Positions 38,968 through 48,262 of a stretch of 64,000 nucleotides of DNA are shown here, piece after piece. Both the position numbers and the translations under genes were made by a program. The notes beneath the pieces are model-generated. The model was not told the origin of the DNA. It ran no database searches and saw only the letters and a program-made list of their open reading frames with translations. Source of the stretch: Flavobacterium sp. (GTDB taxonomy: Bacteria > Bacteroidota > Bacteroidia > Flavobacteriales > Flavobacteriaceae); the NCBI RefSeq assembly GCF_013822155.1, contig NZ_PNJW01000001.1:62001-126000 (forward strand), in the 5' to 3' direction. Position 1 is the stretch's first letter. Each line of letters begins with the position of its first letter.

Positions 38968-40209
38968 ATGACTTTATCAGGAAAAATTGAGCTCATGGCT
39001 CCCGCAGGAAACTTTGAATCCTTGCAAGCCGCTTTGGATAATGGTGCCGATTCGATTTACTTTGGAGTCGAACAATTAAATATGCGAGCTCGGGCAACCA
39101 TCAATTTCACGATGGAGGATTTGAAAGAAATTGCCAAACGTTGCAACGCCAAAAATGTTCGAACCTATCTTACTTTAAATACAATTATTTATGACCACGA
39201 TATTTCAGTGGTAAAAACCCTTTTGAACAAAGCAAAAGAAGCAGGAATCACAGCGGTAATTGCCTCAGATCAGGCAGTGATTGCCTCAGCAAGAACTATC
39301 GGAATGGAAGTTCACATTTCAACACAATTGAATGTGACAAATGTGGAAACAGTGAAATTTTACAGCCTTTTTGCAGATACCATTGTTTTATCTCGTGAAT
39401 TAAGTTTGCGTCAAGTAAAAAAAATCACGGAGCAAATTGAAAAAGAACAAATCAAAGGACCAAGTGGCAATTTAGTTGAAATCGAAATTTTTGGTCATGG
39501 AGCCTTGTGTATGGCCGTTTCCGGGAAATGTTATTTGAGTTTACATTCGCATAATTCCTCCGCTAACCGCGGAGCTTGTAAGCAAAATTGCAGAAAAAAA
39601 TATACCGTTATCGATCAAGAATCCGGTTTTGAAATTGAAATTGATAACGAATACATGATGTCGCCCAAAGATTTGTGCACCTTAGATTTTTTAGACCAAG
39701 TTATCGATTCTGGGATCAAAGTTTTGAAATTAGAAGGTCGAGGTCGTGCACCGGAATATGTGGCGATGGTTACCAAAACCTATCGTGACGCGATTGATTC
39801 TTACTACGACGGAACATTCACGAAAGAAAAAATCGACCAATGGATGGAAGATTTAAGTACAGTTTACAACCGAGGATTTTGGTCCGGTTATTATTTGGGA
39901 CAAAAATTAGGCGAATGGAGTGCTAATCCGGGTTCAAATGCGACGCAAAAGAAAGTATATGTAGGCAAAGGTGTTCACTTTTTTCCAAAATCAACTATTG
40001 CAGAGTTTAAAATTGAAGCCTATGACATCAAAATTGGCGATAAAATCATGATAACCGGACCCACAACCGGTGTTCAAGAATTGATAATTGAAGACATGAT
40101 GGTAAACGATTTAAAGCTGGAAAAAGCTTCCAAAGGCGACAGTTGCACCTTAAAACTTCCGTTTAGAGTTCGAAATTCAGATAAATTGTATAAAATTGTG
40201 GAGCAATAA
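38968..40209 (+). CDS. peptidase U32 family protein (TrhP/YegQ-like)
   Basis: MAPAGNFESLQAALDNGADSIYFG, EIFGHGALCMAVSGKCYLS, NRGACKQNCRKKY, LKLEGRGRAPEYV. Confidence 0.94.
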   Translation: MTLSGKIELMAPAGNFESLQAALDNGADSIYFGVEQLNMRARATINFTMEDLKEIAKRCNAKNVRTYLTLNTIIYDHDISVVKTLLNKAKEAGITAVIASDQAVIASARTIGMEVHISTQLNVTNVETVKFYSLFADTIVLSRELSLRQVKKITEQIEKEQIKGPSGNLVEIEIFGHGALCMAVSGKCYLSLHSHNSSANRGACKQNCRKKYTVIDQESGFEIEIDNEYMMSPKDLCTLDFLDQVIDSGIKVLKLEGRGRAPEYVAMVTKTYRDAIDSYYDGTFTKEKIDQWMEDLSTVYNRGFWSGYYLGQKLGEWSANPGSNATQKKVYVGKGVHFFPKSTIAEFKIEAYDIKIGDKIMITGPTTGVQELIIEDMMVNDLKLEKASKGDSCTLKLPFRVRNSDKLYKIVEQ

Positions 40210-40210
40210 T

Positions 40211-40441
40211 ATGGTTATTATTACCCTTCAACGCGACAAATGTATTGGTTGCAATTATTGTGTTGAAATGGCACCTGCCCAATTTCAAATGTCTAAAAAA
40301 GATGGCAAATCGGTGTTATTAAAGTCAGTCAATAACAAAGGTTTTCACACCGTAAAATCGCCTAATCACTTGATAGTAGAAGCCTGTGAAGCTGCCGAAA
40401 AGGCTTGTCCGGTTCATATTATTTCGGTGAAAGAGACGTAA
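40211..40441 (+). CDS. ferredoxin (single 4Fe-4S type)
   Basis: CIGCNYCVEMAP...CEAAEKACPVHII; ATG at 40211 chosen over upstream alternative start. Confidence 0.88.
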   Translation: MVIITLQRDKCIGCNYCVEMAPAQFQMSKKDGKSVLLKSVNNKGFHTVKSPNHLIVEACEAAEKACPVHIISVKET

Positions 40442-40575
40442 ATTGGTATAATTTTGATTGTTTTGATTTTGAAATTGGAAGCTTAAACTTCTATCAAAAA
40501 AATACTATCTTTACACACTTAACGTTTAATGTCAGTAGTTCCGATAGAATCGGAATGACCAATATATAATCAATT

Positions 40576-41754
40576 ATGGCTTGTACAAACTGTTCTACCG
40601 GGAGTAAAGATGGAGGAGCTCCCAAAGGATGTCAAAATAAAGGGACTTGCGGCACCGATAGCTGCAATAAATTAACGGTTTTCGATTGGCTTTCTAACAT
40701 GAGTTTGCCTAACGGACAAGAGCCGTTTGATTGTGTCGAAATTCGTTTTAAAAACGGACGAAAAGAATTTTATCGCAATACTGAAAAACTTACCTTAAGT
40801 ATTGGTGACATAGTAGCTACCGAAGCTTCTCCGGGGCATGATGTTGGCATCATAACCTTAACCGGCGAGTTGGTAAAAATTCAAATGAAGAAAAAAGGGG
40901 TGAATCACACCAGTCCGGACATTACCAAAGTGTACCGAAAAGCATCACAAAAAGATATTGATATCTGGAAAGATATGCAGGCAAAAGAAGAGTCGATGAA
41001 AGTGAAAGCACGTGAAATTGCCATTCATCTTCAATTGCAAATGAAAATTTCTGATATTGAATACCAAGGTGATGGTTCAAAAGCAACCTTTTATTATACG
41101 GCAGAAGATCGTGTCGATTTTCGTCAATTAATCAAAGAATATGCTCAAACATTTAAGGCTAGAATTGAAATGAAACAAGTGGGTTTCCGACAGGAAGCAG
41201 CTCGTTTAGGGGGAATTGGTTCTTGTGGTAGAGAATTGTGTTGTTCCACTTGGTTAACTGATTTTAGAAGTGTAAATACTTCTGCCGCACGTTATCAACA
41301 ACTTTCGCTAAATCCTCAAAAATTAGCCGGACAATGTGGAAAACTCAAATGTTGTTTAAATTATGAGTTAGATACGTATATGGATGCTTTGAAAGATTTT
41401 CCTGATTTTGAAACAAAACTGGAAACGGAAAAAGGAGTTGCCTATTGCCAAAAACAAGATATTTTTAAAGGGTTGATGTGGTATGCTTATGCCGATAATA
41501 TTGCTAATTGGCACGTGTTACATGTAGAGCAAATTAAAGAAATAGTAGCCGAAAACAAACAAAAAAGAAGAGTAGCTTCCTTAGAAGACTTTGCTCTTGA
41601 AATTGTTCAGGAACCAAAACAAGATTTCAATAATGCCATGGGCCAAGAGAGTTTAACACGTTTTGATCAGCCCAAGAAAAAGAAAAACAATAATAACAAC
41701 AATAATAAGAAAAGAAGACCTAATAATATCATTAGAAATGACTCTAAAAAATAG
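40576..41754 (+). CDS. ricT: PSP1-domain / RicT (YaaT)-like regulatory iron-sulfur protein
   Basis: GIGSCGRELCCSTWLTDFRSVNTSAARYQQLSLNPQKLAGQCGKLKCCLNYELD. Confidence 0.92.
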   Translation: MACTNCSTGSKDGGAPKGCQNKGTCGTDSCNKLTVFDWLSNMSLPNGQEPFDCVEIRFKNGRKEFYRNTEKLTLSIGDIVATEASPGHDVGIITLTGELVKIQMKKKGVNHTSPDITKVYRKASQKDIDIWKDMQAKEESMKVKAREIAIHLQLQMKISDIEYQGDGSKATFYYTAEDRVDFRQLIKEYAQTFKARIEMKQVGFRQEAARLGGIGSCGRELCCSTWLTDFRSVNTSAARYQQLSLNPQKLAGQCGKLKCCLNYELDTYMDALKDFPDFETKLETEKGVAYCQKQDIFKGLMWYAYADNIANWHVLHVEQIKEIVAENKQKRRVASLEDFALEIVQEPKQDFNNAMGQESLTRFDQPKKKKNNNNNNNKKRRPNNIIRNDSKK

Positions 41755-42223
41755 TTTTTTTCTAGTTGTCCTACTTTTGTTTCTGGTTTCTTGTGATAAG
41801 AAACGGGTTTTTGATGAATACAAAACGGTGGGTCAAAATTGGCACAAAGACAGTATTGTTTCTTTTACCTTTGAGCAAAAAGATACCTTAACGAAGCAAA
41901 ATCTTTTTATCAATATACGAAACAATAAAAATTATCCTTTTAATAATTTATTTTTGATTGTTGAAATGGAACATCCTTCTAAAAAAACGTTGGTTGACAC
42001 CCTTGAATATAAAATGGCCAAACCGGATGGAACACTTTTAGGGGAAGGTTTATCAGATACCAAAGAAAATAAATTGTTTTATAAAGAAAATTTTGTGTTT
42101 AAAAATTCAGGTCAATATAAAGTTACCATTCAACAAGCGGTCAGACAATCCGGAAAAATTGAAGGTATTGAAAAATTAGACGGCATAACCGAAGTTGGAT
42201 TTAGAATAGAAAAACAAGAATAA
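41738..42223 (+). CDS. gldH: gliding motility lipoprotein GldH
   Basis: MTLKNSFFLVVLLLFLVSCDKKRVFDEYKTVGQNWHKDSIVSFTFEQKD; lipobox; start at ATG 41738 rather than track start 41663. Confidence 0.92.
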   Translation: MTLKNSFFLVVLLLFLVSCDKKRVFDEYKTVGQNWHKDSIVSFTFEQKDTLTKQNLFINIRNNKNYPFNNLFLIVEMEHPSKKTLVDTLEYKMAKPDGTLLGEGLSDTKENKLFYKENFVFKNSGQYKVTIQQAVRQSGKIEGIEKLDGITEVGFRIEKQE

Positions 42224-42231
42224 AGAATACT

Positions 42232-44511
42232 ATGGCTCAAAAAAAATATACCGGCGTAAAAGACATTGCTTATTATCAAAAAAAATTCTGGAAAATCTTT
42301 TTTTTAGGATTAGGTGGTGTGTTTTTGTTTTTTGTTTTTGCCAATTTTGGTTTGTTTGGTTCGATGCCAAGTTTCGATGAATTAGAAAATCCTGATTCAA
42401 ACCTAGCTACAGAAATTATCGCTTCAGACGGGGTAATTTTAGGTAAATTTTATCGCGAAAATCGATCGCCTGTAAAATTTGAAGACTTACCAAAACATTT
42501 AGTTGATGCCTTAATTTCAACGGAAGACGAACGTTTTTATGAACATTCCGGAATTGATGCCCGTAGAACTTTTGGTGCAGCAGTAAAATTAGGAGCCGAT
42601 GGTGGAGCAAGTACTATTTCACAACAATTAGCCAAACTTTTGTTTCACGGAGAAGGTTCCCGATTCATTCTTTTCAGAATGGTGCAAAAAGTAAAAGAAT
42701 GGATTATTGCAACCAAATTAGAACGCCAATATACTAAAAATGAAATCATTGCTTTGTATTTAAACCGAGCAGATTTTGTTAATACTGCCGTAGGAATACG
42801 TTCAGCTGCAAAAGTCTATTTTGGTAAAGAACCGAGAGATTTATCTATTGAAGAAGGTGCTCTTTTAATTGGAATGCTTAAAAATCCGTCTTTGTTTAAT
42901 CCGGTTCGTGAAAAAAGAAAACAATTAGTGTTAAACCGAAGAAATACAGTATTAGCCCAAATGGTTCGAAATAACTTTTTAGAGCCCGAAGCGAAAGCTA
43001 TTTTAGAGAAAAAACCGGTTGTTTTAGATTTTAATCCGGAAAGTCATACCGATGGAATTGCAACTTATTTTAGAGAATACCTCCGGGATTACATGAAAAA
43101 ATGGTGTAAGGAAAATAAAAAACCGGATGGTACGGAATATAATGTTTACAATGACGGTTTAAAAATATATACGACGATAGATTCCCGCATGCAAAAACAC
43201 GCTGAAGAAGCGGTGGATGAGCATTTGAAAAACCTACAAAAAGAATTCTTTGCTGCTCAAAAGACAAATAAAAACGCTCCGTTTTTAAAACTTAATAAGG
43301 ATGAAACAGACAAACTTTTAATGCGAGCCATGAAAGTTTCTGAACGATGGCGACTTATGAAACTTCAGGAAAAAAGCGATGAAGAAATAATAAAATCATT
43401 TTCTGTAAAGACCGATATGCGGATTTTCACATGGAAAGGTGAACGGGATACAATTATGTCTCCAATGGATTCTATTCGGTATTATAAACATTTTTTACAA
43501 ACAGGAATGATTTCCGTGGAACCTCAAACCGGTCATGTTAAAGTTTGGGTTGGAGGAATAAATTATAAGCATTTTCAATATGACCATGCCGGACAAGGTG
43601 CCCGTCAAGTTGGTTCAACCTTTAAACCATTTGTTTATGCTACTGCTATTGAACAATTAAACATGTCGCCATGTGATTCTATTATTGACTCTCCTTTTAC
43701 AATTCCAAGAGGCAGACATAATGTTACTGAAAGTTGGACCCCCAGAAATTCAGACGGAAAATACCGAGGCATGATTACTTTGAAAAAAGCGTTAGCCAAC
43801 TCAATTAATACCGTTTCGGCTAAATTAATAGACCGAACCGGACCAAGAGCAGTAATTGATTTGACTCATAAACTTGGTGTTACAACCGAAATTCCCGAAC
43901 AACCTGCCATTTGCCTTGGAGCTGTAGAAATAACCGTTCAGGATATGGTTGCTGCTTTTAGTACTTTTGCCAACAAAGGAATTTATATCAAACCTCAACT
44001 TATTACCCGCATTGAAGATAAAAATGGAAATGTCATTTTTGAATCAATTCCTGAAACACATGATGTTTTAAATCAAGATATTGCTTATGCCGTAATTAAG
44101 TTAATGGAAGGAGTAACCGAAGACGGAACCGGAACCCGATTGCGTTGGGGCGGTGCCGGATTTACAAAATATAATTATCAGTTTACCAACCCCATTGCAG
44201 GAAAAACCGGTACAACTCAAAACAACTCAGATGGTTGGTTCATGGGAATAGTTCCTAATTTATGTACCGGCGTTTGGGTAGGCTGTGAAGACCGTTCTGC
44301 TCGATTTAGAAGCACTTCCATGGGACAAGGAGCGACAATGGCTCTCCCGATTTGGGGACTTTATATGGATAAATGCTACAAAGATGACAAGCTCAATGTT
44401 TCTAAAGAAGCTTTTGATAGGCCTAAAAATATTTCCATAAAAGTAGATTGTTGGAAACCCGTTAAAGACACTTTAGACTTTGACCAAGAAGTGGATGAAT
44501 TTAATTTTTAA
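42232..44511 (+). CDS. penicillin-binding protein 1A (bifunctional transglycosylase/transpeptidase)
   Basis: STEDERFYEHSGIDARRTFGA, QVGSTFKPFVYATAIEQ, AGKTGTTQNNSDGWFMG. Confidence 0.96.
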   Translation: MAQKKYTGVKDIAYYQKKFWKIFFLGLGGVFLFFVFANFGLFGSMPSFDELENPDSNLATEIIASDGVILGKFYRENRSPVKFEDLPKHLVDALISTEDERFYEHSGIDARRTFGAAVKLGADGGASTISQQLAKLLFHGEGSRFILFRMVQKVKEWIIATKLERQYTKNEIIALYLNRADFVNTAVGIRSAAKVYFGKEPRDLSIEEGALLIGMLKNPSLFNPVREKRKQLVLNRRNTVLAQMVRNNFLEPEAKAILEKKPVVLDFNPESHTDGIATYFREYLRDYMKKWCKENKKPDGTEYNVYNDGLKIYTTIDSRMQKHAEEAVDEHLKNLQKEFFAAQKTNKNAPFLKLNKDETDKLLMRAMKVSERWRLMKLQEKSDEEIIKSFSVKTDMRIFTWKGERDTIMSPMDSIRYYKHFLQTGMISVEPQTGHVKVWVGGINYKHFQYDHAGQGARQVGSTFKPFVYATAIEQLNMSPCDSIIDSPFTIPRGRHNVTESWTPRNSDGKYRGMITLKKALANSINTVSAKLIDRTGPRAVIDLTHKLGVTTEIPEQPAICLGAVEITVQDMVAAFSTFANKGIYIKPQLITRIEDKNGNVIFESIPETHDVLNQDIAYAVIKLMEGVTEDGTGTRLRWGGAGFTKYNYQFTNPIAGKTGTTQNNSDGWFMGIVPNLCTGVWVGCEDRSARFRSTSMGQGATMALPIWGLYMDKCYKDDKLNVSKEAFDRPKNISIKVDCWKPVKDTLDFDQEVDEFNF

Positions 44512-44598
44512 ATCAATTTGAATTTTAAATATACTAAATGGGCTTTGCGAAAAGCTCATTTTTTTTATACCTTTAAAACTCGAAAAACAAACAAACGT

Positions 44599-45300
44599 AT
44601 GATTACACGAAAAGTAAATTCCGTGCAGGAAGCTCTGAACGGCATTACAGATAATATGACCATCATGTTGGGTGGATTTGGCCTATGTGGTATTCCGGAA
44701 AACAGCATTGCTGAATTAGTTAAATTAGGCATTTCAGATTTAACTTGCATTTCTAATAATGCCGGAGTGGATGATTTTGGGTTAGGATTACTACTCCAAA
44801 AAAAACAGATTAAAAAAATGATTTCATCTTATGTAGGAGAAAATGCAGAGTTTGAACGCCAAATGCTTTCCGGTGAACTTGATGTAGAACTCACTCCACA
44901 AGGAACATTAGCTGAAAAATGTAGAGCGGCTCAACATGGAATTCCTGCTTTTTTTACACCTGCCGGATACGGAACTGAAGTAGCTGAAGGTAAAGAAACC
45001 CGCGAATTTAACGGAAAAATGTATGTGATGGAAGAAGCCTATAAAGCTGATTTTGCCATTGTAAAAGCGTGGAAAGGAGATGAAGCCGGAAACTTAATAT
45101 TCAAAGGTACAGCCAAAAACTTCAATTCTTGTATGGCCGGAGCAGCTAAAATTACGATTGCAGAAGTGGAGGAATTAGTGCCCGCCGGAACTCTAGACCC
45201 TAACCAAATCCACATTCCGGGAATAATGGTCAATCGTATTTTTAAAGGGGAAAAGTTTGAAAAAAGAATTGAACAAAGAACCGTTAGACAAAAAGCATAA
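44599..45300 (+). CDS. 3-oxoacid CoA-transferase subunit A
   Basis: [37 protein letters not shown]; start corrected to ATG 44599. Confidence 0.94.
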   Translation: MITRKVNSVQEALNGITDNMTIMLGGFGLCGIPENSIAELVKLGISDLTCISNNAGVDDFGLGLLLQKKQIKKMISSYVGENAEFERQMLSGELDVELTPQGTLAEKCRAAQHGIPAFFTPAGYGTEVAEGKETREFNGKMYVMEEAYKADFAIVKAWKGDEAGNLIFKGTAKNFNSCMAGAAKITIAEVEELVPAGTLDPNQIHIPGIMVNRIFKGEKFEKRIEQRTVRQKA

Positions 45301-45303
45301 ATC

Positions 45304-45963
45304 ATGGCACTAGATAAAAATCAAATTGCAAAACGAATTGCAAAAGAAGTAAAAGACGGTTACTACGTAAATTTAGGAATTGGCATTCCAACATTAGTAG
45401 CAAATTTTGTCAGAACAGACATTTCTGTTGAATTTCAAAGTGAAAATGGCGTGCTTGGTATGGGTCCATTTCCCTTTGAAGGAGAAGAAGATGCCGATAT
45501 CATTAATGCGGGAAAACAAACAATCACGACTTTGCCCGGAGCTTCCTTTTTTGATTCAGCATTCAGTTTTGGGATGATCCGAAGTAAAAAAGTAGATTTA
45601 ACTATATTAGGAGCCATGGAAGTTTCTGAAAAGGGAGACATTGCTAATTGGAAAATCCCCGGAAAAATGGTGAAAGGAATGGGAGGAGCAATGGATTTAG
45701 TTGCTTCTGCCGAAAATATCATCGTCGCGATGATGCATGTTAACAAAGCCGGCGAATCTAAAGTGCTTAAAAACTGTACATTACCATTAACCGGAGTGGG
45801 TTGTGTTAAAAAAATTGTCACCGAATTAGCCGTGATGGATGTTACCCCAAATGGTTTTAAATTACTAGAAAGAGCTCCTGGTGTTTCTGTAGAAGAAATT
45901 GTCAAAGCCACAGAAGGGAAATTAATTGTAGAAGGTGAAATTCCTGAGATGATTTTAGATTAA
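45304..45963 (+). CDS. 3-oxoacid CoA-transferase subunit B
   Basis: YYVNLGIGIPTLV, FQSENGVLGMGPFP catalytic SENG motif. Confidence 0.95.
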   Translation: MALDKNQIAKRIAKEVKDGYYVNLGIGIPTLVANFVRTDISVEFQSENGVLGMGPFPFEGEEDADIINAGKQTITTLPGASFFDSAFSFGMIRSKKVDLTILGAMEVSEKGDIANWKIPGKMVKGMGGAMDLVASAENIIVAMMHVNKAGESKVLKNCTLPLTGVGCVKKIVTELAVMDVTPNGFKLLERAPGVSVEEIVKATEGKLIVEGEIPEMILD

Positions 45964-46015
45964 ATATTGTTTAAAAAAAAATTAAAGCTATTAAAATTCA
46001 ACCTTTAATAGCTTT

Positions 46016-46405
46016 TTATTTGTTTAAATAGGCCAATAAAACCTCATTCGCATTGCCAAAAGTTGGATGTTGATCGGTTACATTCACCACTCTTTTTTTG
46101 TTTAATTTATACGTCAAATCAAATTCTGTTGTAAATAAAATAACTGATAAAAACGGATTATTAATAAAAGGGAGCAAGCGATTAAAGGCTTCGTTAATAG
46201 TATGAATTTCAAACAACTCTTCTTTTTGAAATCGGAATTTTAGTTCTAATTTCAACTCATTTTCTTCTAAAATAGGACGAATAAAAATATTTTTTAATTC
46301 CGTTTTTCCAATGGTTTTGGCAAAAGTAAGTTTGGCAAAAGTCCCATCAGAAAGACTGGTTTTAAATTTTTCATAAAACTCTGAAAAAGTTGCAGTAAAT
46401 AACAT
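46016..46405 (-). CDS. conserved hypothetical protein
   Basis: 129 aa complete ORF with good coding character; no family recognised. Confidence 0.7.
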   Translation of the reverse strand: MLFTATFSEFYEKFKTSLSDGTFAKLTFAKTIGKTELKNIFIRPILEENELKLELKFRFQKEELFEIHTINEAFNRLLPFINNPFLSVILFTTEFDLTYKLNKKRVVNVTDQHPTFGNANEVLLAYLNK

Positions 46406-46418
46406 ATTTTTTTAATTT

Positions 46419-48107
46419 TTATCCTTTCGGTATCGCTTCAATCAACTTTTTAGTATACTCACTTTTTGGATGAGCATACAATTCATCGGCATCAGCCATT
46501 TCTTCAATTTTTCCTTTATTCATCACTAAAACTTGGTCACTCATATATTTTACAACCGCTAAATCATGTGAAATAAAAATATAAGTGAAGCCAAAATTCT
46601 CTTTTAATTCGTTCAATAAATTCAACACTTGAGCCTGAACAGATATATCTAACGCCGAAACCGATTCGTCACAAACAATAAGCTTGGGTTGTAAGGCAAT
46701 TGTTCTGGCTATTCCAATGCGTTGCCGCTGTCCTCCTGAAAACTCATGTGGATAACGGTTAAAAAAGGGTTCTCCTAAACCAACTCGTTCCAAAATTTCG
46801 ATTGTCTTTACTTTTCGTTCAGCATCGTTAGCGAATAAACCATGTACTTTCATAGGCTCCATAATGGCTTTTCCAATTGGAATTCTCGGATTTAAAGAAG
46901 AATATGGATCTTGAAAAATGATTTGAATTTCTTTTCGTAATTTTCGAATATCTTCCTTATTTAAGTTTGTAATATCATTTCCTTTATATAAAATTTGACC
47001 CGATGTAGCTTTATCTAATTGCAAAATAGCATTTCCTAATGTTGATTTTCCACACCCTGATTCCCCAACTAAGCCAACTGTTTCGCCTTCATAAATTTTA
47101 AAACTAACCTCATTTACGGCTTTAAAAGAATGTTGCTTTCCAAATAAACCTACCGAAGAAAAATAGTCTTTTCCAATATTTTTTACTTCTAAAAGTGGCG
47201 ATTTTGAATAGATTTTCAATTGGTTTTTATTTCTTTCCTCTGCAGATACTATTTCACTTTTGAATGATTCTTTCAAAAAATCTTGAATGGTGGGAAGCCT
47301 TTTCAAGCGAAAATCCAATGAAGGTCGCGAGGCAATAAGAGCTTTAGTGTAATTATGTTGCGGATTTTCGAAAATTTCTTTGGCAATTCCCTGTTCTACA
47401 ATTTGACCTTTATACATCACTAAAACCCGATTAGCGATTTCAGAAACTAAAGATAAATCGTGTGAAATAAAAAGTATACTCATCTTCGTTTCTCTCTGTA
47501 ACTCTTTTAGCAATTGTATGATTTCCTTTTGAACGGTAACATCCAAAGCAGTTGTGGGTTCATCTGCAATTAAAATTTTAGGCTTACAAGCAATTGCCAT
47601 AGCTATCATAACCCGTTGCTTTTGTCCGCCGGAAATTTGGTGAGGATATTTAAAAAACAGTTCTTCCGGATTTGGTAATTTTACTTTTTCAAAAAGAGAA
47701 ATTACTTGATTTTTAATTTCTTTTTTTGAAAGTGAAGTGTGTATTTCTAAAATTTCTGCTACTTGCATGCCGCATTTCATCGAAGGATTCAGTGAACTCA
47801 TGGGTTCCTGAAAAATCATTGCAATTTCATTTCCTCTGATTTTTTGAAATTCCTGATCCGACAAAAAGGAAATATCTTTGCCTTCAAAAACGATTGAACC
47901 ATTGGCGATTTTTGAAATAGAAGAAGGCAACAAACCCATGATTGCCAAGGAAGAAACAGACTTTCCGGATCCTGATTCCCCGACAATTCCTAAAATTTCA
48001 TTTTCATATAATTCATAGGTTAATTGATGAACAACCAGAATAAATTCATTCTCTCTTTTAAAAGAAATAGTCAAGTTTTCTACCGATAACAGCTTTTGAT
48101 TATTCAT
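46419..48107 (-). CDS. ABC transporter ATP-binding protein, fused DppD-DppF type
   Basis: Two Walker A (GESGSGKS, GESGCGKS) and two signature motifs (ISGGQKQR, FSGGQRQR). Confidence 0.95.
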   Translation of the reverse strand: MNNQKLLSVENLTISFKRENEFILVVHQLTYELYENEILGIVGESGSGKSVSSLAIMGLLPSSISKIANGSIVFEGKDISFLSDQEFQKIRGNEIAMIFQEPMSSLNPSMKCGMQVAEILEIHTSLSKKEIKNQVISLFEKVKLPNPEELFFKYPHQISGGQKQRVMIAMAIACKPKILIADEPTTALDVTVQKEIIQLLKELQRETKMSILFISHDLSLVSEIANRVLVMYKGQIVEQGIAKEIFENPQHNYTKALIASRPSLDFRLKRLPTIQDFLKESFKSEIVSAEERNKNQLKIYSKSPLLEVKNIGKDYFSSVGLFGKQHSFKAVNEVSFKIYEGETVGLVGESGCGKSTLGNAILQLDKATSGQILYKGNDITNLNKEDIRKLRKEIQIIFQDPYSSLNPRIPIGKAIMEPMKVHGLFANDAERKVKTIEILERVGLGEPFFNRYPHEFSGGQRQRIGIARTIALQPKLIVCDESVSALDISVQAQVLNLLNELKENFGFTYIFISHDLAVVKYMSDQVLVMNKGKIEEMADADELYAHPKSEYTKKLIEAIPKG

Positions 48108-48262
48108 GTTTTAAAATTAATTTATTTTTTTCATTTTCATCTTAAAAATATTTTTTAAATAAAAGTGAGCTATAATTAAGTTTAGAGATGACTTAAGAGT
48201 AATATAAATTCTTTTAAAGGAAGTAATATTTTATATCTTTGAAATGATTTAAAAATAAATTG

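Noticed and set aside
41684-41715. AAT/AAC-rich tract that looks like a microsatellite
   Set aside because: In-frame Asn tract of the RicT-like protein; listed there rather than as an independent repeat.
45435-45911. 158-aa minus-strand ORF opposite scoB
   Set aside because: Antisense shadow of the CoA-transferase B codons; low-plausibility composition.
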